Origin: Mactromeris polynyma
Taxonomy: Eukaryota > Mollusca > Bivalvia > Venerida > Mactridae
Reading direction: 5' to 3'
Assembly (NCBI GenBank): GCA_032209605.1
Contig: JASFXZ010000001.1
Location: 27,780,619-27,844,618 of the forward strand
Length of the DNA: 64,000 bases
Both the position numbers and the translations under genes were made by a program. The notes beneath the pieces were generated by a model. The model ran no database searches. It was given only the letters and a program-made list of their open reading frames with translations, and was not told the origin of the DNA. The number at the start of each line of letters is the position of its first letter. Position 1 is the first letter of the stretch. Shown here one piece after another: positions 1 to 11,130 of this stretch.

Positions 1-1390
1 TTTGATTCTCCTAGTTATTCATTATGGTCGACAAGGCCATTCCTTGAGCCTCTGTTCCCTTACGTATGTACCATTGCACCTCCTCAAGTGCCTTATGTTT
101 TGTAGATTGTTTTCCCGTAGGTCTGTGTGAAGATGCACTGTCTTGGAGCGTTCCCTGTAGCAACTTATTATCTCCCTTTTGTCAGTGGTTAGGCAGTAAG
201 CGCTAGAACATTGAACTAGTAGGTAATTAATCTTTTACTCTAACACCGGGCTGTTCCATATGATGAAAGAGGGCCTGGGATGGTCTCAGTAATTCAATAT
301 ACAGTCCAACCACCTCTCAGTCATGTGTAAGGTGCATCGCTGAAGATATACCCTTGCGTATGGAGAACACAGGTGAAGTATCTGGAATAAAATCAAATAG
401 TGTATTGAAGAAGACACATTTTGGACAACAAACTACTGGTGTGAAATATAAAGGATACTGTGCATTTTGTCAAAACTGGTTATTTTACTTATGAATATGT
501 TGCACTGTCATTTAGGTAAGACTCAGCCATGTATTTGATAGCATTGGTTTCATAATACCCATTCAGAGGACTGAAATATTTGCATCAATTCTTTGTATCC
601 TTTAATTAAACAGAAACAACAAATTTAACAGTCTACATGTACAGTATTATAATTATATCACAAACTTTAAACTAAAGTAAAATGTTCACAATTACACCAA
701 AATTGCTGAGGCAATGTATATTTAACTTTGAAATGTTCACTGAAAATCTGTGTTACTTAAAATCTGTAACATAACAAGATTATAAAAGTTCTGAATTAAC
801 TGCAAAAGTGACCGGGTCATTAAACTGTTGAATGAGTAAGGCTGTATGAAAGTAAGAAATCAAATAGCATTTTACTTTGCTTGTAATACATGTACTATAT
901 TAATGTACATAATTAAATCACAACAACATGTACATGACTTGTGTTTAAGTATGTAATATACATAGATTTCACCAATTTGTATATACTAAACACTCTTGGA
1001 ATGGTATTATATGGAGAAATGAAACTACAGAATATTGTCATTACACTTGATTCATTTTGCCTTTAGTTTGTAGTAATTAAGTATACATCATTAGAGGACA
1101 GCACTGTGTGTGGGTACCGCCTGCATGTCATTCTGTGTTTGGTACCCATGGCAAAAAGTAACAGAAATAAATTAATTAACTTGTAATCAGCACATTAATA
1201 ATTAAACAATAAGCTATATCACAACACAACACAACAATTTTAAGACTTCAAACATATGTTTAAGCAATTTATGTAGTGTCAATTTTGTTCACTATTTTCT
1301 GTGCAAATTCAACACAAGATAAACAAATTGATTACAAGTTGAGCCTGATGGCAAATTGGCCAGACACCATGTAGTGGGGTTAAACAGCCA
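1..1390. other. non-coding AT-rich stretch
   Basis: I see no open frame of convincing length, no splice-bounded exon similar to a known family, and no clear repeat unit. The stretch is AT-rich, with short runs such as the paired GGTACC-containing segments near 1110-1150. It is probably intergenic, or an intron or UTR of a gene lying outside the window. Confidence 0.5.
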
Positions 1391-1440
1391 CATGGTTAGC
1401 TCAGTCGGTCAATGACCATGCTAGCCTTGAATGGGGTTGT
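1388..1440 (+). repeat. tRNA-like SINE head remnant
   Basis: The segment has an A-box-like TTAGCTCAGTCGGT followed about 35 bases later by a weak B-box-like GTGTCAAGCTCC. These are the two internal RNA polymerase III promoter boxes of a tRNA. The arms do not pair into a cloverleaf and the anticodon stem is destroyed, so this is not a functional tRNA. It is best read as the 5' head of an old tRNA-derived SINE. Confidence 0.4.
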
Positions 1441-2562
1441 GTGTCAAGCTCCACATCTTCTACATTTTTTCCCTTGATCTATTCTAATGTATCAAGGGGA
1501 GGAGTGTATGGGGTAAAAGCCACCTGTTTAACTTGGTCAGAAGCACTATGTGCTGGTGGTAGAGGTAAACCAATTAATATTATGTTTAGGACAGTGTTTT
1601 TATTCTTTCAAATTGTCACCGTTTCCTAAAAATGAAGAAAATCAAGGGAGAAATGAGTCCGATGTGGGGTCTGATCCCTTAAGTACTTGTACGGCACCCT
1701 GTCGACTGAGTTAACCCGGTGACCGTCTAACTACAGAAACACTGAATGCTCGGTAACATGAGTCATGACGTCATCACGGTCGTGAGTTATACTTAGAAGT
1801 TAGATCGTCAAAATGAGCTGTAAAAATATACTATTATGGCATACAAACCTGTATTACATCATAAAAACATGTGCGAACTATAAATCAGTACTTTAAGTTA
1901 ATTCATCCGCACGAAACGTCCTTAGTTGTTAATTCGCCATCAACTAGAAATTATTCCGGGTTTTTGGCGGCCATGATGGCAGGTGCTCGATCCGTATCAC
2001 GTAACTATAATACAGACGGTGTCGCAGTTTTTCTCGAACTTACGACAAAACTTATCTTAGCTAAGATAACGGAGTTACGACAGCGTATTAACTATTATCG
2101 TAAGTGCGGAACTTACGATAAAATCTTAGCTTAGCTAAGATATGTCTATGAAACGGGCCCAATGTACCTTTATCAGATCAAAATAATGTGTCAGAAAACT
2201 ATTCAATGTTTAACAACTTAGAAGAGGTCCAAGCACAAATTAACTCAAAATAAGGAATGGCTGGGTGGTTTGTTTTTTTAAACTTTGAAACGGTGTTAAA
2301 CAACAATAAATAGCACATTTCTTGTTTCCAGGATTCCCTCTGCCATTCGCAAATAGTGTCAAATGCAAGAAAAACAATATTATGACAACAGTGTTTTAAT
2401 TACCGCGACAACAACATTTCAAAAGAATACATATTTGGAAGCAAATACATGATTTTTCATCCTTTGTATAAAAGTCGGTGTGTACTTTGAATATTTTGAG
2501 GGAATCATGGTTTCAAATAACAATATGAGCACCTTTACTACTGGAATATTTTGCTTTTAGTG

Positions 2563-3791
2563 TCAGTTGTTCTCTATAGACATGAGTTCACTGCCCTTGT
2601 ATGTGCATGTGACACGAATAGATGGATTACACATGTTCACAATATGTTGTTCTAACTCATCCTCTTGTATGTTGGGAAACATGTTCTTCACCTTCCCTAA
2701 TGGTGCAGCAACTACAATGTCGTCAGTAGTTAGAAAGGTGAACTCGTCATCTTCGCGACACACACTTTCTACCTCATAAATAACATCTTCCACTGGAGAT
2801 TCTGTTTTCTGTTAAAATACAATAGTATAGGTATATTTTAAGGGTTTTAATGAAACATATCCAATAAAAACATGTAGCTGAGAAAAGTTTGCTATATTTA
2901 GGTGGTGAACCTTTCACTAAGTGTTCAAGCTCTTTCTGATTCAAAAACATGAGTGTGAGGATGAGTGACCGAAACATGTTTATGATATAATTTTTTATTG
3001 TCCTATTAATAATTTTATTATAATGTAATACTTTAAAAGCACTAACATGACTAACCAAAATACAGGATTGCAAAAATGAGAACTTGCTATTTCAATTTTT
3101 GCAATCCTGTATTTTCAATTTTTATAGCACTACTTCAATGTAGCATTTCCCATAATTGCAATAATTAATCTCACTATTTGTCTGTTGTTAAGGACAAAAT
3201 AAAATTGCATGTTAAAATATCTGATTATACAGTAGGATAACCATGTGAAATACCGTGATTGAGGTCTTGGAAGTAGTTGACATAGAAAGTTCATTCCTGT
3301 AAGTGTTTGTTACAACATCTGCCCTAGATGGAAACCCTTGTCTTAGGTGGAGAAGACAGGACATTGGCCACAGTTGTAACTGTGGCAGATGGGGGGGGGG
3401 GGTGAAGTATGTTCCGTCGCTCAACCATTATGAACATAGGAACTTCCATATCTGCTGCTGGAAAGACTTTTGCTGTGGACGTTACTACTAGACTATCGGC
3501 TTTCTTAATTATATTTCTCATTATCAATCATCTGCCATCAACAAATCTTTGGAATTTCTGTTTGTCATAAATGGTACACTTTACAGCTCTTGAAGAATCT
3601 GCAAGTACAACATTCATCAATTCATTCTCTTCCTGTCTTTCATTCCTGTACGATGTTAGTGGATCTATGTACACTACCATCACCCTCAGACTTTTAGTAT
3701 AGGGCATCTGCCCTGGCTGTGATAATAATTCACTAATGGTTGCCTGAAATTTACAACAATAACTCTTTACATTGTATATGGTTTCATTCAT
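2563..3791 (-). pseudogene. RPA-like OB-fold protein remnant associated with the Helitron
   Basis: Read on the minus strand, 3791-3528 carries an OB-fold-like pattern (VVLADSSRAVKCTIYDKQKF), the strand arrangement seen in replication protein A subunits. It ends in a stop, and the sense continues after a frameshift in 3527-3324 (IIKKADSLVVTSTAKVF). A last piece, 2811-2563, is preceded by a good acceptor (TTTTAACAG) and ends in TAA, so it looks like a second exon. The frame is not continuous. RPA-like single-stranded DNA-binding proteins are known passengers of some Helitrons, which fits its place 3' of the Rep-Hel-EN gene. The fold assignment is by pattern only and could be wrong. Confidence 0.4.
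3057..3115. repeat. perfect 21-bp inverted repeat (hairpin)
   Basis: Bases 3057-3077 are the exact reverse complement of 3095-3115, separated by 17 bases. The stem begins AAAATACAGGATTGC. It lies between the two OB-fold pieces, in what looks like an intron or deletion scar of the Helitron. Hairpins are typical of Helitron 3' ends, but no adjacent CTRR terminus was recognised here. Confidence 0.8.
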
Positions 3792-6700
3792 GTATACATG
3801 ACCTCAGTAATATAATATGACAAGTTAAAAACAGTGTTGCAAATAGAGTATGTAAAAAGTAATAGTGTTTTTAATAATAAAATTAAAATTGCAAAGCCCT
3901 AGAAAAACATAGTGATCTGAATACATACTGAAACAAATTTAAGTTAGTCAGCAAATGTTTTTCAATCTGGAAGAATCGTGGCTTTAACCCTGTAATAATT
4001 GGAATGCAACTCGGCAGCCATAAACACGGTTTTCCTCAACCATATCATTCAACTTGTAACAGTAGTTTGTAGTTATGGTAGAACAGATAAAAGGTTTAGT
4101 TTAATGTTTACAGAAATGAAACTTTTTTGGTGACAGAATCTCAAAACCCAGGGTTGGCACGGTGAGGCTAATGGCCTAACACTATTTTTTCCAGTATTGG
4201 GAAATGAATATTGAGTTATCTTTCATGGCATAAAATTCCTGTAAATCATTTCCAGTAAAACAGTGTTTTAAGAATTTAACATTGAAATCTTCTAGGTTAC
4301 ATTCGTATCTTTAAACCATGGTACACGCTGCAAAATACAATTGTAATATTTGACTGTGTACCTTGGTCGAAATAAAATGCAAAAATAAAATTGAAATGCT
4401 GATTTACCAACCCTTTTTCATGGATGTTACCGTAACCACACATATATGTTTTGCCTTACTGAAAATTAACACATGTCCTTTTTATTTTGGCTTTCAAGTA
4501 TACCTGTTTGAAATTAGAAATTTATGACTGAAGCTGCAAGGATGAGTTTTTTATTGAAACATATACTGGCTTTAGCTGAGTAATAAGACTCAAAAATGCC
4601 CCATGACTGCAAATGACGTGTAGGGAAATTAATATAAATCTGGTCTAAACCCGAATCATAATCTGTAGTAGCTGAATTAAGTAAAGGAGAAAAGTGAAAT
4701 TGTGCTATAAGATTGGCTATTGAACTGCTGAAGTGTATCCAGTTTTGGGGGAAAGTAGACAAAACATAAATTCACATTTTGTAACTTAGAGACAAGAATC
4801 TCCAAACGAATTACAGTTGATGGGTAAAAGAGAGGAAACAACATTTTCTTTAAAATATAACGTCATGCCATGTTTGCATGAAAGGTTGTCCGCACAATAC
4901 ATGGAAAAGCCTCGCAGATCATACTTTGTATCATGCCTGAAAATTCGAGTTTCACTTAAAGCCAGAATATCAGCAAAAACATGGTATCTGTCTTTCTTAA
5001 TATCATTGATATGTTTCTGTAATGAACGGCAATTGTGAAAACAAACTGTTGTGGACTCATTATTAGAGAAAGTGTCTAAGCTTGGCAACTGTAACTGAAA
5101 TATTGCCTCTGTACGTAAACGCATCATTTCGAGTTTAACATCTTCTGACACACTGATTTTCTTTTCATTTAATTCTAAAATATGCACACAACTTAGATTT
5201 CTCACACGACTTAAGCCAACATAATGAATGTGGTCATTTTTCCTATTTCCAAAATGTACAACAGCTCCATGCAAGGTTGAACCTTGCGCTTTATGAATTG
5301 TTTTTCCTGCCACCATTTGAAATTGAAACTGACGCCGAACAACAAGGTATGATTTGTAATGCTGAATGCTGAAACTACGAGTTGTTTCCAATATGGGTGA
5401 TCATCCTTTAGGTATATTTCTTGTATACAAATGGGTATATTTTTGTCTCCAACATAAACCAGTTGTTTCATGTTAAAGCTGAACCCAAACAATGATGCAA
5501 CGATCCGAATGCTCAACTCTATAGTCAAACATCTTAATGACACATGGTGTTCCATTAGCTAGGCCATCGCCAACATCAATATTGACACACAGTTCATAGG
5601 GAGGTCCAATACCAAGATTTAAAAACTTCTTAAAACCCATTGTTTTTGAAGCATCCTCTGGAATCCTCCTTAATATATTTTCTTTTAAAGTACTGGTTAT
5701 ATCACCAGATACACTATCTATGTCATGTACCACAGTTTGATGTGTATACTGCAAGTATTTGAAGATTGTGTTGTCCACTTTCTGAACGTGTTGTAAATAA
5801 ATGGGGCAAATTGTCTATATCTGATGAATCTTTATCAACTTTAAGAACTCTTGATCTAAGTGTGTCCATGTATTACCCTCTCTTAATCTGTTCAACAACT
5901 GTGCAAAAGACAAATCATCTTTTTGACACATTATTTCATCTAATTCATACACAGAGAAATGATCCATCCATAAATTTGCACCAAGACATTCAATACAACC
6001 CAATGGCTGAGAAAATATCAATGAATCCATTACTGGTTTTAGCTGAAACAAGTCACCAAACACAATGACACTGACCCCACCAAAAGGGTTTGAGCATCCC
6101 TTTATTTTTTGTAATCTCAAATTTATAAAATTGAAAATTTTCTTTCCAACCTTTGATATTTCATCTATGAATGCTACTTTCAAGTTAAAAAATTACATCT
6201 CACTGTGTCTAGCTGTTGCATGTCAAGCGGCTTAAAAGCAAACCCCTTTCCAACAGGTATTTCAAAAGCTGAGTGTATAGTACTTCCTCCTATATTATGA
6301 GCTGCTTTACCAGTTGGAGCACAAAACCTTTCAAGTATTAGGATTTTCCCCTGCTTTGTTGTTACAGTACTTAATCAAGGCCTGGTGCAGAGTCCTCAAT
6401 AAGACACTTTTACCCATTCTAGCTCCACCTGTAAGGAAATTATATAAAGGTTCCTCTTTTGTTTGGAAGTGATAGAGTACAGTGCAAAAGAACTTTTTTT
6501 GTCTTTGGTTCAGATTCTGTGCAACTGCAAGATATTCATCATTGCTTAATTCATTGTATGGAAGTTGTTCAGACTCTAATCTTTTTCGAGCTATACCTAA
6601 ATCTTGCCCGATGTCATACTGACCATTTGTGCTTGGATGATTTTGGTTATTTTGAGACACACTGCCTGGATCAAAACATTCTAATCAGTTTGACACAGCA

Positions 6701-6987
6701 GAAATCTCTGCAAGGTTAATTGCTTCTAGATGCTGCGTTTCAGGCAAAACAGTATATTGATGGTCATTTTCTATGTCATTTTGGTCAATCATTACACATT
6801 GATCTAAGCTGTTGGGTATTTTTTCATACCTGCTTTTAACAGTGTCAATGTTGTTCTTTTTATTACAATAACTCTCTTCGTATGTATTGAAACCAGGTCA
6901 ATATCTTCATTTCTCCAGGCTGAAAAAAGCATCAATACTTGTCTATAATGTTCCTCTTTGTCATCATTCAAGCTTATTTTATGGTAC

Positions 6988-8017
6988 ATGGTGTCCCATA
7001 ATATATGTTACCATTTTAAATGGTAATATTTCTATTTTGATGTTTATAACTCTTTAAAAAAATTATACTACTAATTTGTATACATAGTAAAGTTTTATTT
7101 GGTATGCTCAATGTAAAAAAATAATTTACACTAACACAATTTTTTTTGGGTTTACAATTACAGCACATGTTCTAAATGACGTCCATTTTGTTCAAAAACG
7201 ACGTCACATCGTTTGTTTAAATAACTAATTACAGCTTGGCATGTTTCATTGTTTATCTGCCTGATTTCCCGCCTGATGTTCTCCTTAAGTTCTTCTAGAG
7301 TTTTGGGGGAATGATTGTACGCCAGTTGTCCTTTAAGTACCACCACAGGTAAAACTCTAGCGTACTCAAAACTGGTGAGTGTGGTGGCCACTCGTTGTTA
7401 GTCCTGAATGAAATGAACATGTCTCCAAATGTCTACTGTAACCACGATGGTTGCTATGTGCGGAGTAGCCCCATCATGTTGGAACCATATCTGAGTAATA
7501 TCAATACCCCTCCAACACAGTGCTGGCATGAATTTGCGTTTGAGTATATATTTAGATATTGCACATTGTTGATGGTTTCAACATGTCCGTCTTCATCGTC
7601 AAAAAGAATGGGCCAATTACGCCTTGTGAACTCATATCGGCCAAACTCCAATATTTTTACTGTGCAAGGGGATTTCAAGATAGTAGTCTGTTTTTTCTGT
7701 TCCCAAATAACGACAGTTTTCTTATTAAATGCAGAATTAAGATGAAAGTGGGCTTCACCAGAAAAGCAAAGAACATTAACAATATCTGAGTTTTCATATA
7801 TCCAGTGGGAAAGGTTGTGACGACGCCATATTGAATAACGACTGACGTCATATGACGTCATTTCCTATAATGTGACATCAAATATTTCCCGTTCTTTATT
7901 TTGGTTAGAAACTTCAATCCACCAAGATTATTTTGATGTATAAATCAAGAGTTTATGTTGTCAAATTTTAAAATGACAGACATTTGAAATGGTAACATAT
8001 ATTTTGAGACACCCTGA
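6988..8017 (-). mobile_element. mariner-family (Tc1/mariner superfamily) DNA transposon, deleted copy
   Basis: The ends are near-identical inverted repeats. Reading inward, 6990-7016 begins GGTGTCCCATAATATATGTT and the complement of 8013-7987 begins GGTGTCTCAAAATATATGTT; about 27 positions align with very few mismatches. The copy is about 1.03 kb, shorter than the usual 1.3 kb, and lacks the N-terminal helix-turn-helix part of the transposase. It lies inside the Helitron helicase frame: KVIR ends on one side and YHK resumes on the other. A clean TA target duplication is not preserved at both ends, so the exact boundary is uncertain by a few bases. Confidence 0.8.
7158..7861 (-). pseudogene. 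mariner-type transposase remnant
   Basis: The minus frame 7861-7454 carries FSGEAHFHLNSAFNKKTVVIW, a signature of this transposase family, and runs into WFQHDGATPHIA, which contains the second catalytic aspartate. A stop follows. In another frame comes EWPPHSPVLSTLEFYLWWYL, equivalent to the family's WPPRSPDL block but with valine where the third catalytic acidic residue should be. After a further frameshift, 7391-7158 gives TLEELKENIRREIRQINNE...GRHLEHVL, the usual C-terminus. With at least two frameshifts, a stop, a missing N-terminus and a lost catalytic residue, it cannot be active. Confidence 0.85.
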
Positions 8018-10377
8018 TTACCTTTTGTTTCTTCCTTTTACGCATTACAGTCCCATCTTTCATTTCAAAAACATCACAAGATTGGTTATCATGGTCATTT
8101 TCAACACGATCCTTATTCATTCTGTCACAATCATCATCAAACAGATCATGCAAATAGTCATGTTCAGTCAATTCGGCATTTTTTATGTCCACTTTGGATT
8201 CCTTTCTTTTCACAAACACTGGATTGAACCAAGATACAAATCAGCATAGCCACATTTGCTCATTTCTTTTGGACGTCTTTTATATCTTTTAATTGCATTA
8301 TCAGATTCAACATTGCTTGAATTTTCAGACATTTCTTTCAGATCAGAGAACTTAAGCAAAATAGTTCTCATTTCAGGCTTATTAGTGTCAATAAATACTA
8401 CATCTCTTGAGCTTCTTCTCAATGGCATTTGAAGTACCAAATATGCTGCTTCTTGAGCCCCAATTTCTAAATGGCTCAAACATTGATTTCCAATTCGCCT
8501 CACCTGCTATCTTAAATCACTATCTCTAGATTGTGCCTCTCTGCATGCCTCATAACGCAAATTTGAAAGTCCCCTCTGTCCTTTTGATATATAGGACACA
8601 ATGCATGAAACACAAGCATATGGATCTAAAATGTATTGAATAACAAATATTTGGAATATTCATGGCTACACATCTATCAACATTTCTCAATTCCCATTTG
8701 CTAAGAGTACTATAATGAAGTGGAATACTTCTATCTGTGTTAACAATAGATAGTGGGGAAAGCTAAAAACAAACTCAGAGTTGACATCCTGAAACAATCC
8801 GAATGGAGTATTATTTTCACCTGGTGCAAGTGATAAAATCTGATTAAATTCTCTGATATCTGCTGGTTGTAATACTGTATCTAAATTTCCAGTTGGTCGC
8901 TCATGAAAGTTTTCATCTTCAGTCGATTCATCAGAACTGCCTTTTGTTTCATTTGTGTTACACGTTTTACCTATTGTTTCTCTCTGTTCACAAATGATGG
9001 TGTATTGATACCATCATTACTATGATTCTCTTCTTCGTTACTTTCAGTAGCAGCATTGAGCCAAAGTTCATCTACTACAATACCTTCACTCTTAAACAAT
9101 GGACTGTTTTGTACTAGCCATCTTGCACCTTCCATAACTTTATTTGTTCTGACCTTTTCAAATGGAACGTGATGCTTGAACGATCACTTTCTCTTGCATT
9201 TAACTGGTATTGTTTCTGAGTTATCCAACATTCTTGGCAATTGTCGTACTGTAGTATTAATATCTGCTGGTACATTGACAACATTGCCTTTTACATTAAT
9301 CTGGCCACCCCTAGGCATTTCCCTCAACTGCATAAATACTAATCGTGGAGATATAAGACGTTCTTCCAACTGGGTCAATCTTAAATCTTCTGGAATGGGA
9401 GGAAATTTTAATCAATTTTCTACACAACATGCTGGCATCTTGCCACTTTTTATTGACTTCAAACACGTTCAACAAATCCACTCTTTACCACTGCACTGAC
9501 AGTATTTGTTATACATTTTTGTGCAATACTGTGATATTTCACTACTGCTTTGCATATCTGCACGGAATGCCTCAATAATTTTTGTGTGCAGGATGTGCAA
9601 ACATGTATTGGACCATTTCGTGTTTTGTTTTTGAATGTGTTGTACATGTTTAAAAACTGTTTCTCAGAAACTCCAACTAAATGAGTTTTTTTTCAACCAA
9701 AAAAGAGTTTGCTACCTCACGTATGCCATTCACCTGTGAGAAATGTACACCAGATTCAACTCTTCTCCTTTTTACAGCCACTCCAGATGTGTCATATACA
9801 CTATCAGGTTTTTTTTCGTTTATCACTAGGAATATTCATGCTTGACAAACATGATGGAACTTTTATTATGTTTTTACAGTTATGAATACTACACCTAACT
9901 CTCTTCACTTTTGAAAAATAGATTTTGTGCAAATCAAACTGTATTTCTTCAGGTGAACCAGAACAAGCTGATGAGCAAAGAGCTCCCAAATAAGCACACA
10001 TAATAATGCACTGTCTACCTCTTGAATAAGCACCGAAAATGTCTACACCTTGGTGATAAAAACCTTTGCACAACAACTGAAACACCATTCTTAAGTATTA
10101 TCTGAAAAGGCCAACCTAGACTATCATGTCCATATACAGTCACCCGACAAACTGTTCACCTGAAGCATTTAATCAGACGAAGCTGATGTCTACACTTAAA
10201 TGTGTATAAAAAAGAACAGGTAGTAATTGGGTAACTGTCAAGGAGAAAATAACATCTTATTAATTAACAGACCAAAAGGGAATACGTGCTTATGTGTACA
10301 AAATACACATCATAAACATGTATAAAAGAAAAATTGTATTCACTCTCAAGTTATATAATATTAAATAAATTGCATCT

Positions 10378-11130
10378 GAATAGTCCAAGTAATTTCAAAC
10401 AATAACATAGTTCATGCTCCGAGAGTGCTTGGTCTCCTAGTTCAAAATTTCAGAAATTACAAGTGTTATGTCAGTCTCTTTCCACACACATTTGTAGCTC
10501 TCAAACCGTGTTGTACTTGATCAAACAAGTCTGATGTCTATATATCATTTTTTTTCAATCTCCAAGTAATTTCAAACAATACAATAGTTCATACACCGAG
10601 AGTGCTTGGACTCCAAGTTGAAAATTTCAGTTGCTACACTTGTGTTATGTCAGTCTCTGTCCAAATATGTTTTCAATCTCCAAGTAAATCAAACAACAGT
10701 ACTTGATTAAACAAGTCTGATGTCTACATCTTAATTTTGTTCAATCTCCAAGTAAATCAAACAATGAAATAGTTAATAAAATCATACTTTGAGAGTGCTT
10801 GGTCTCCAAGTTCAGAATACACCTGTTAACAGTATCAACACTGTACAACGCAATTATCAGAAGTAACCACAAGCATGGGATCAATTGTTAAATTTGACCA
10901 CATATCGAGAATTGGGGGGGGGGGGTGCAGTGCCTTTAAATTGTTAATTGATTTAGTGTAGCTCGGAAATACTTGATCAAACAAAACTGAAGTCTACATA
11001 TTAATTTGTTCAAACTCCAAGTAAATCAACAATAAAATAATTCATGCTCCATGAGTGCTTGGTCTTCAAATTGAAGTAATAAAAACTATTGAAGAGTGCT
11101 TTGTCTCCAAGTTTAAATCTCTCATTTGTC
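10378..11130. repeat. diverged tandem/interspersed repeat block
   Basis: Blocks built from TCTCCAAGTAAATCAAACAA, GAGAGTGCTTGGTCTCCAAG and ACTTGATCAAACAAGTCTGA recur about five times between 10381 and 11120 with irregular spacing and partial losses. Copies begin near 10383, 10558, 10677, 10743 and 11015. The block abuts the 5' side of the Helitron coding traces and may be its subterminal repeat region, or an independent minisatellite. A short poly-G tract lies at about 10914. Confidence 0.7.

Larger units (their letters stand above)
4514..10088 (-). pseudogene. Helentron Rep-helicase-endonuclease polyprotein, broken
   Basis: Pieces in coding order on the minus strand are as follows. 10088-9804: Cys-containing N-terminal region, uncertain. 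9647-9459 (GPIHVCTSCTQKLLRHSVQI) and 9378-9184 (LEERLISPRLVFMQLREMPR): both match the DUF6570-type region in front of animal Helitron Rep. About 9180-8660: HVPFEKVRTNKVMEGARWLV, then LSLAPGENNTPFGLFQD and WELRNVDRCVAMNIPNI. About 8640-8210: LDPYACVSCIVSYISKGQRG, QEAAYLVLQMPLRRSSRDVV. 8219-8018 and 6989-6804: one frame split by a mariner insertion. 6660-6331: Walker A-like GGARMGKS. 6183-5815: Walker B-like FIDEIS and FGDLFQLKP. 5778-5473. 5391-4786: IHKAQGSTL, then an EEP endonuclease start. 4762-4514: EEP end (DYDSGLDQIYINFPTRH...SYYSAK). The Rep HUH core is missing between IPNI and LDPYAC. Not translatable as one protein. Confidence 0.8.
2560..10090 (-). mobile_element. degraded Helentron-type Helitron (rolling-circle transposon)
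   Basis: Minus-strand reading frames give, in order: an N-terminal region with a DUF6570-like segment, Rep/helicase N-terminal signatures, a PIF1-like helicase, an AP-endonuclease-like (EEP) domain, and finally RPA/OB-fold-like pieces. Rep-Hel-EN order is the hallmark of animal Helentrons. The frames are broken by many stops, frameshifts and deletions, and another transposon interrupts the helicase. Termini were not identified: I could not fix a 5' end or a terminal hairpin plus CTRR end, so the limits are those of the coding traces. A rolling-circle element of this sort would have replicated through a HUH endonuclease and helicase; this copy cannot. Confidence 0.8.
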
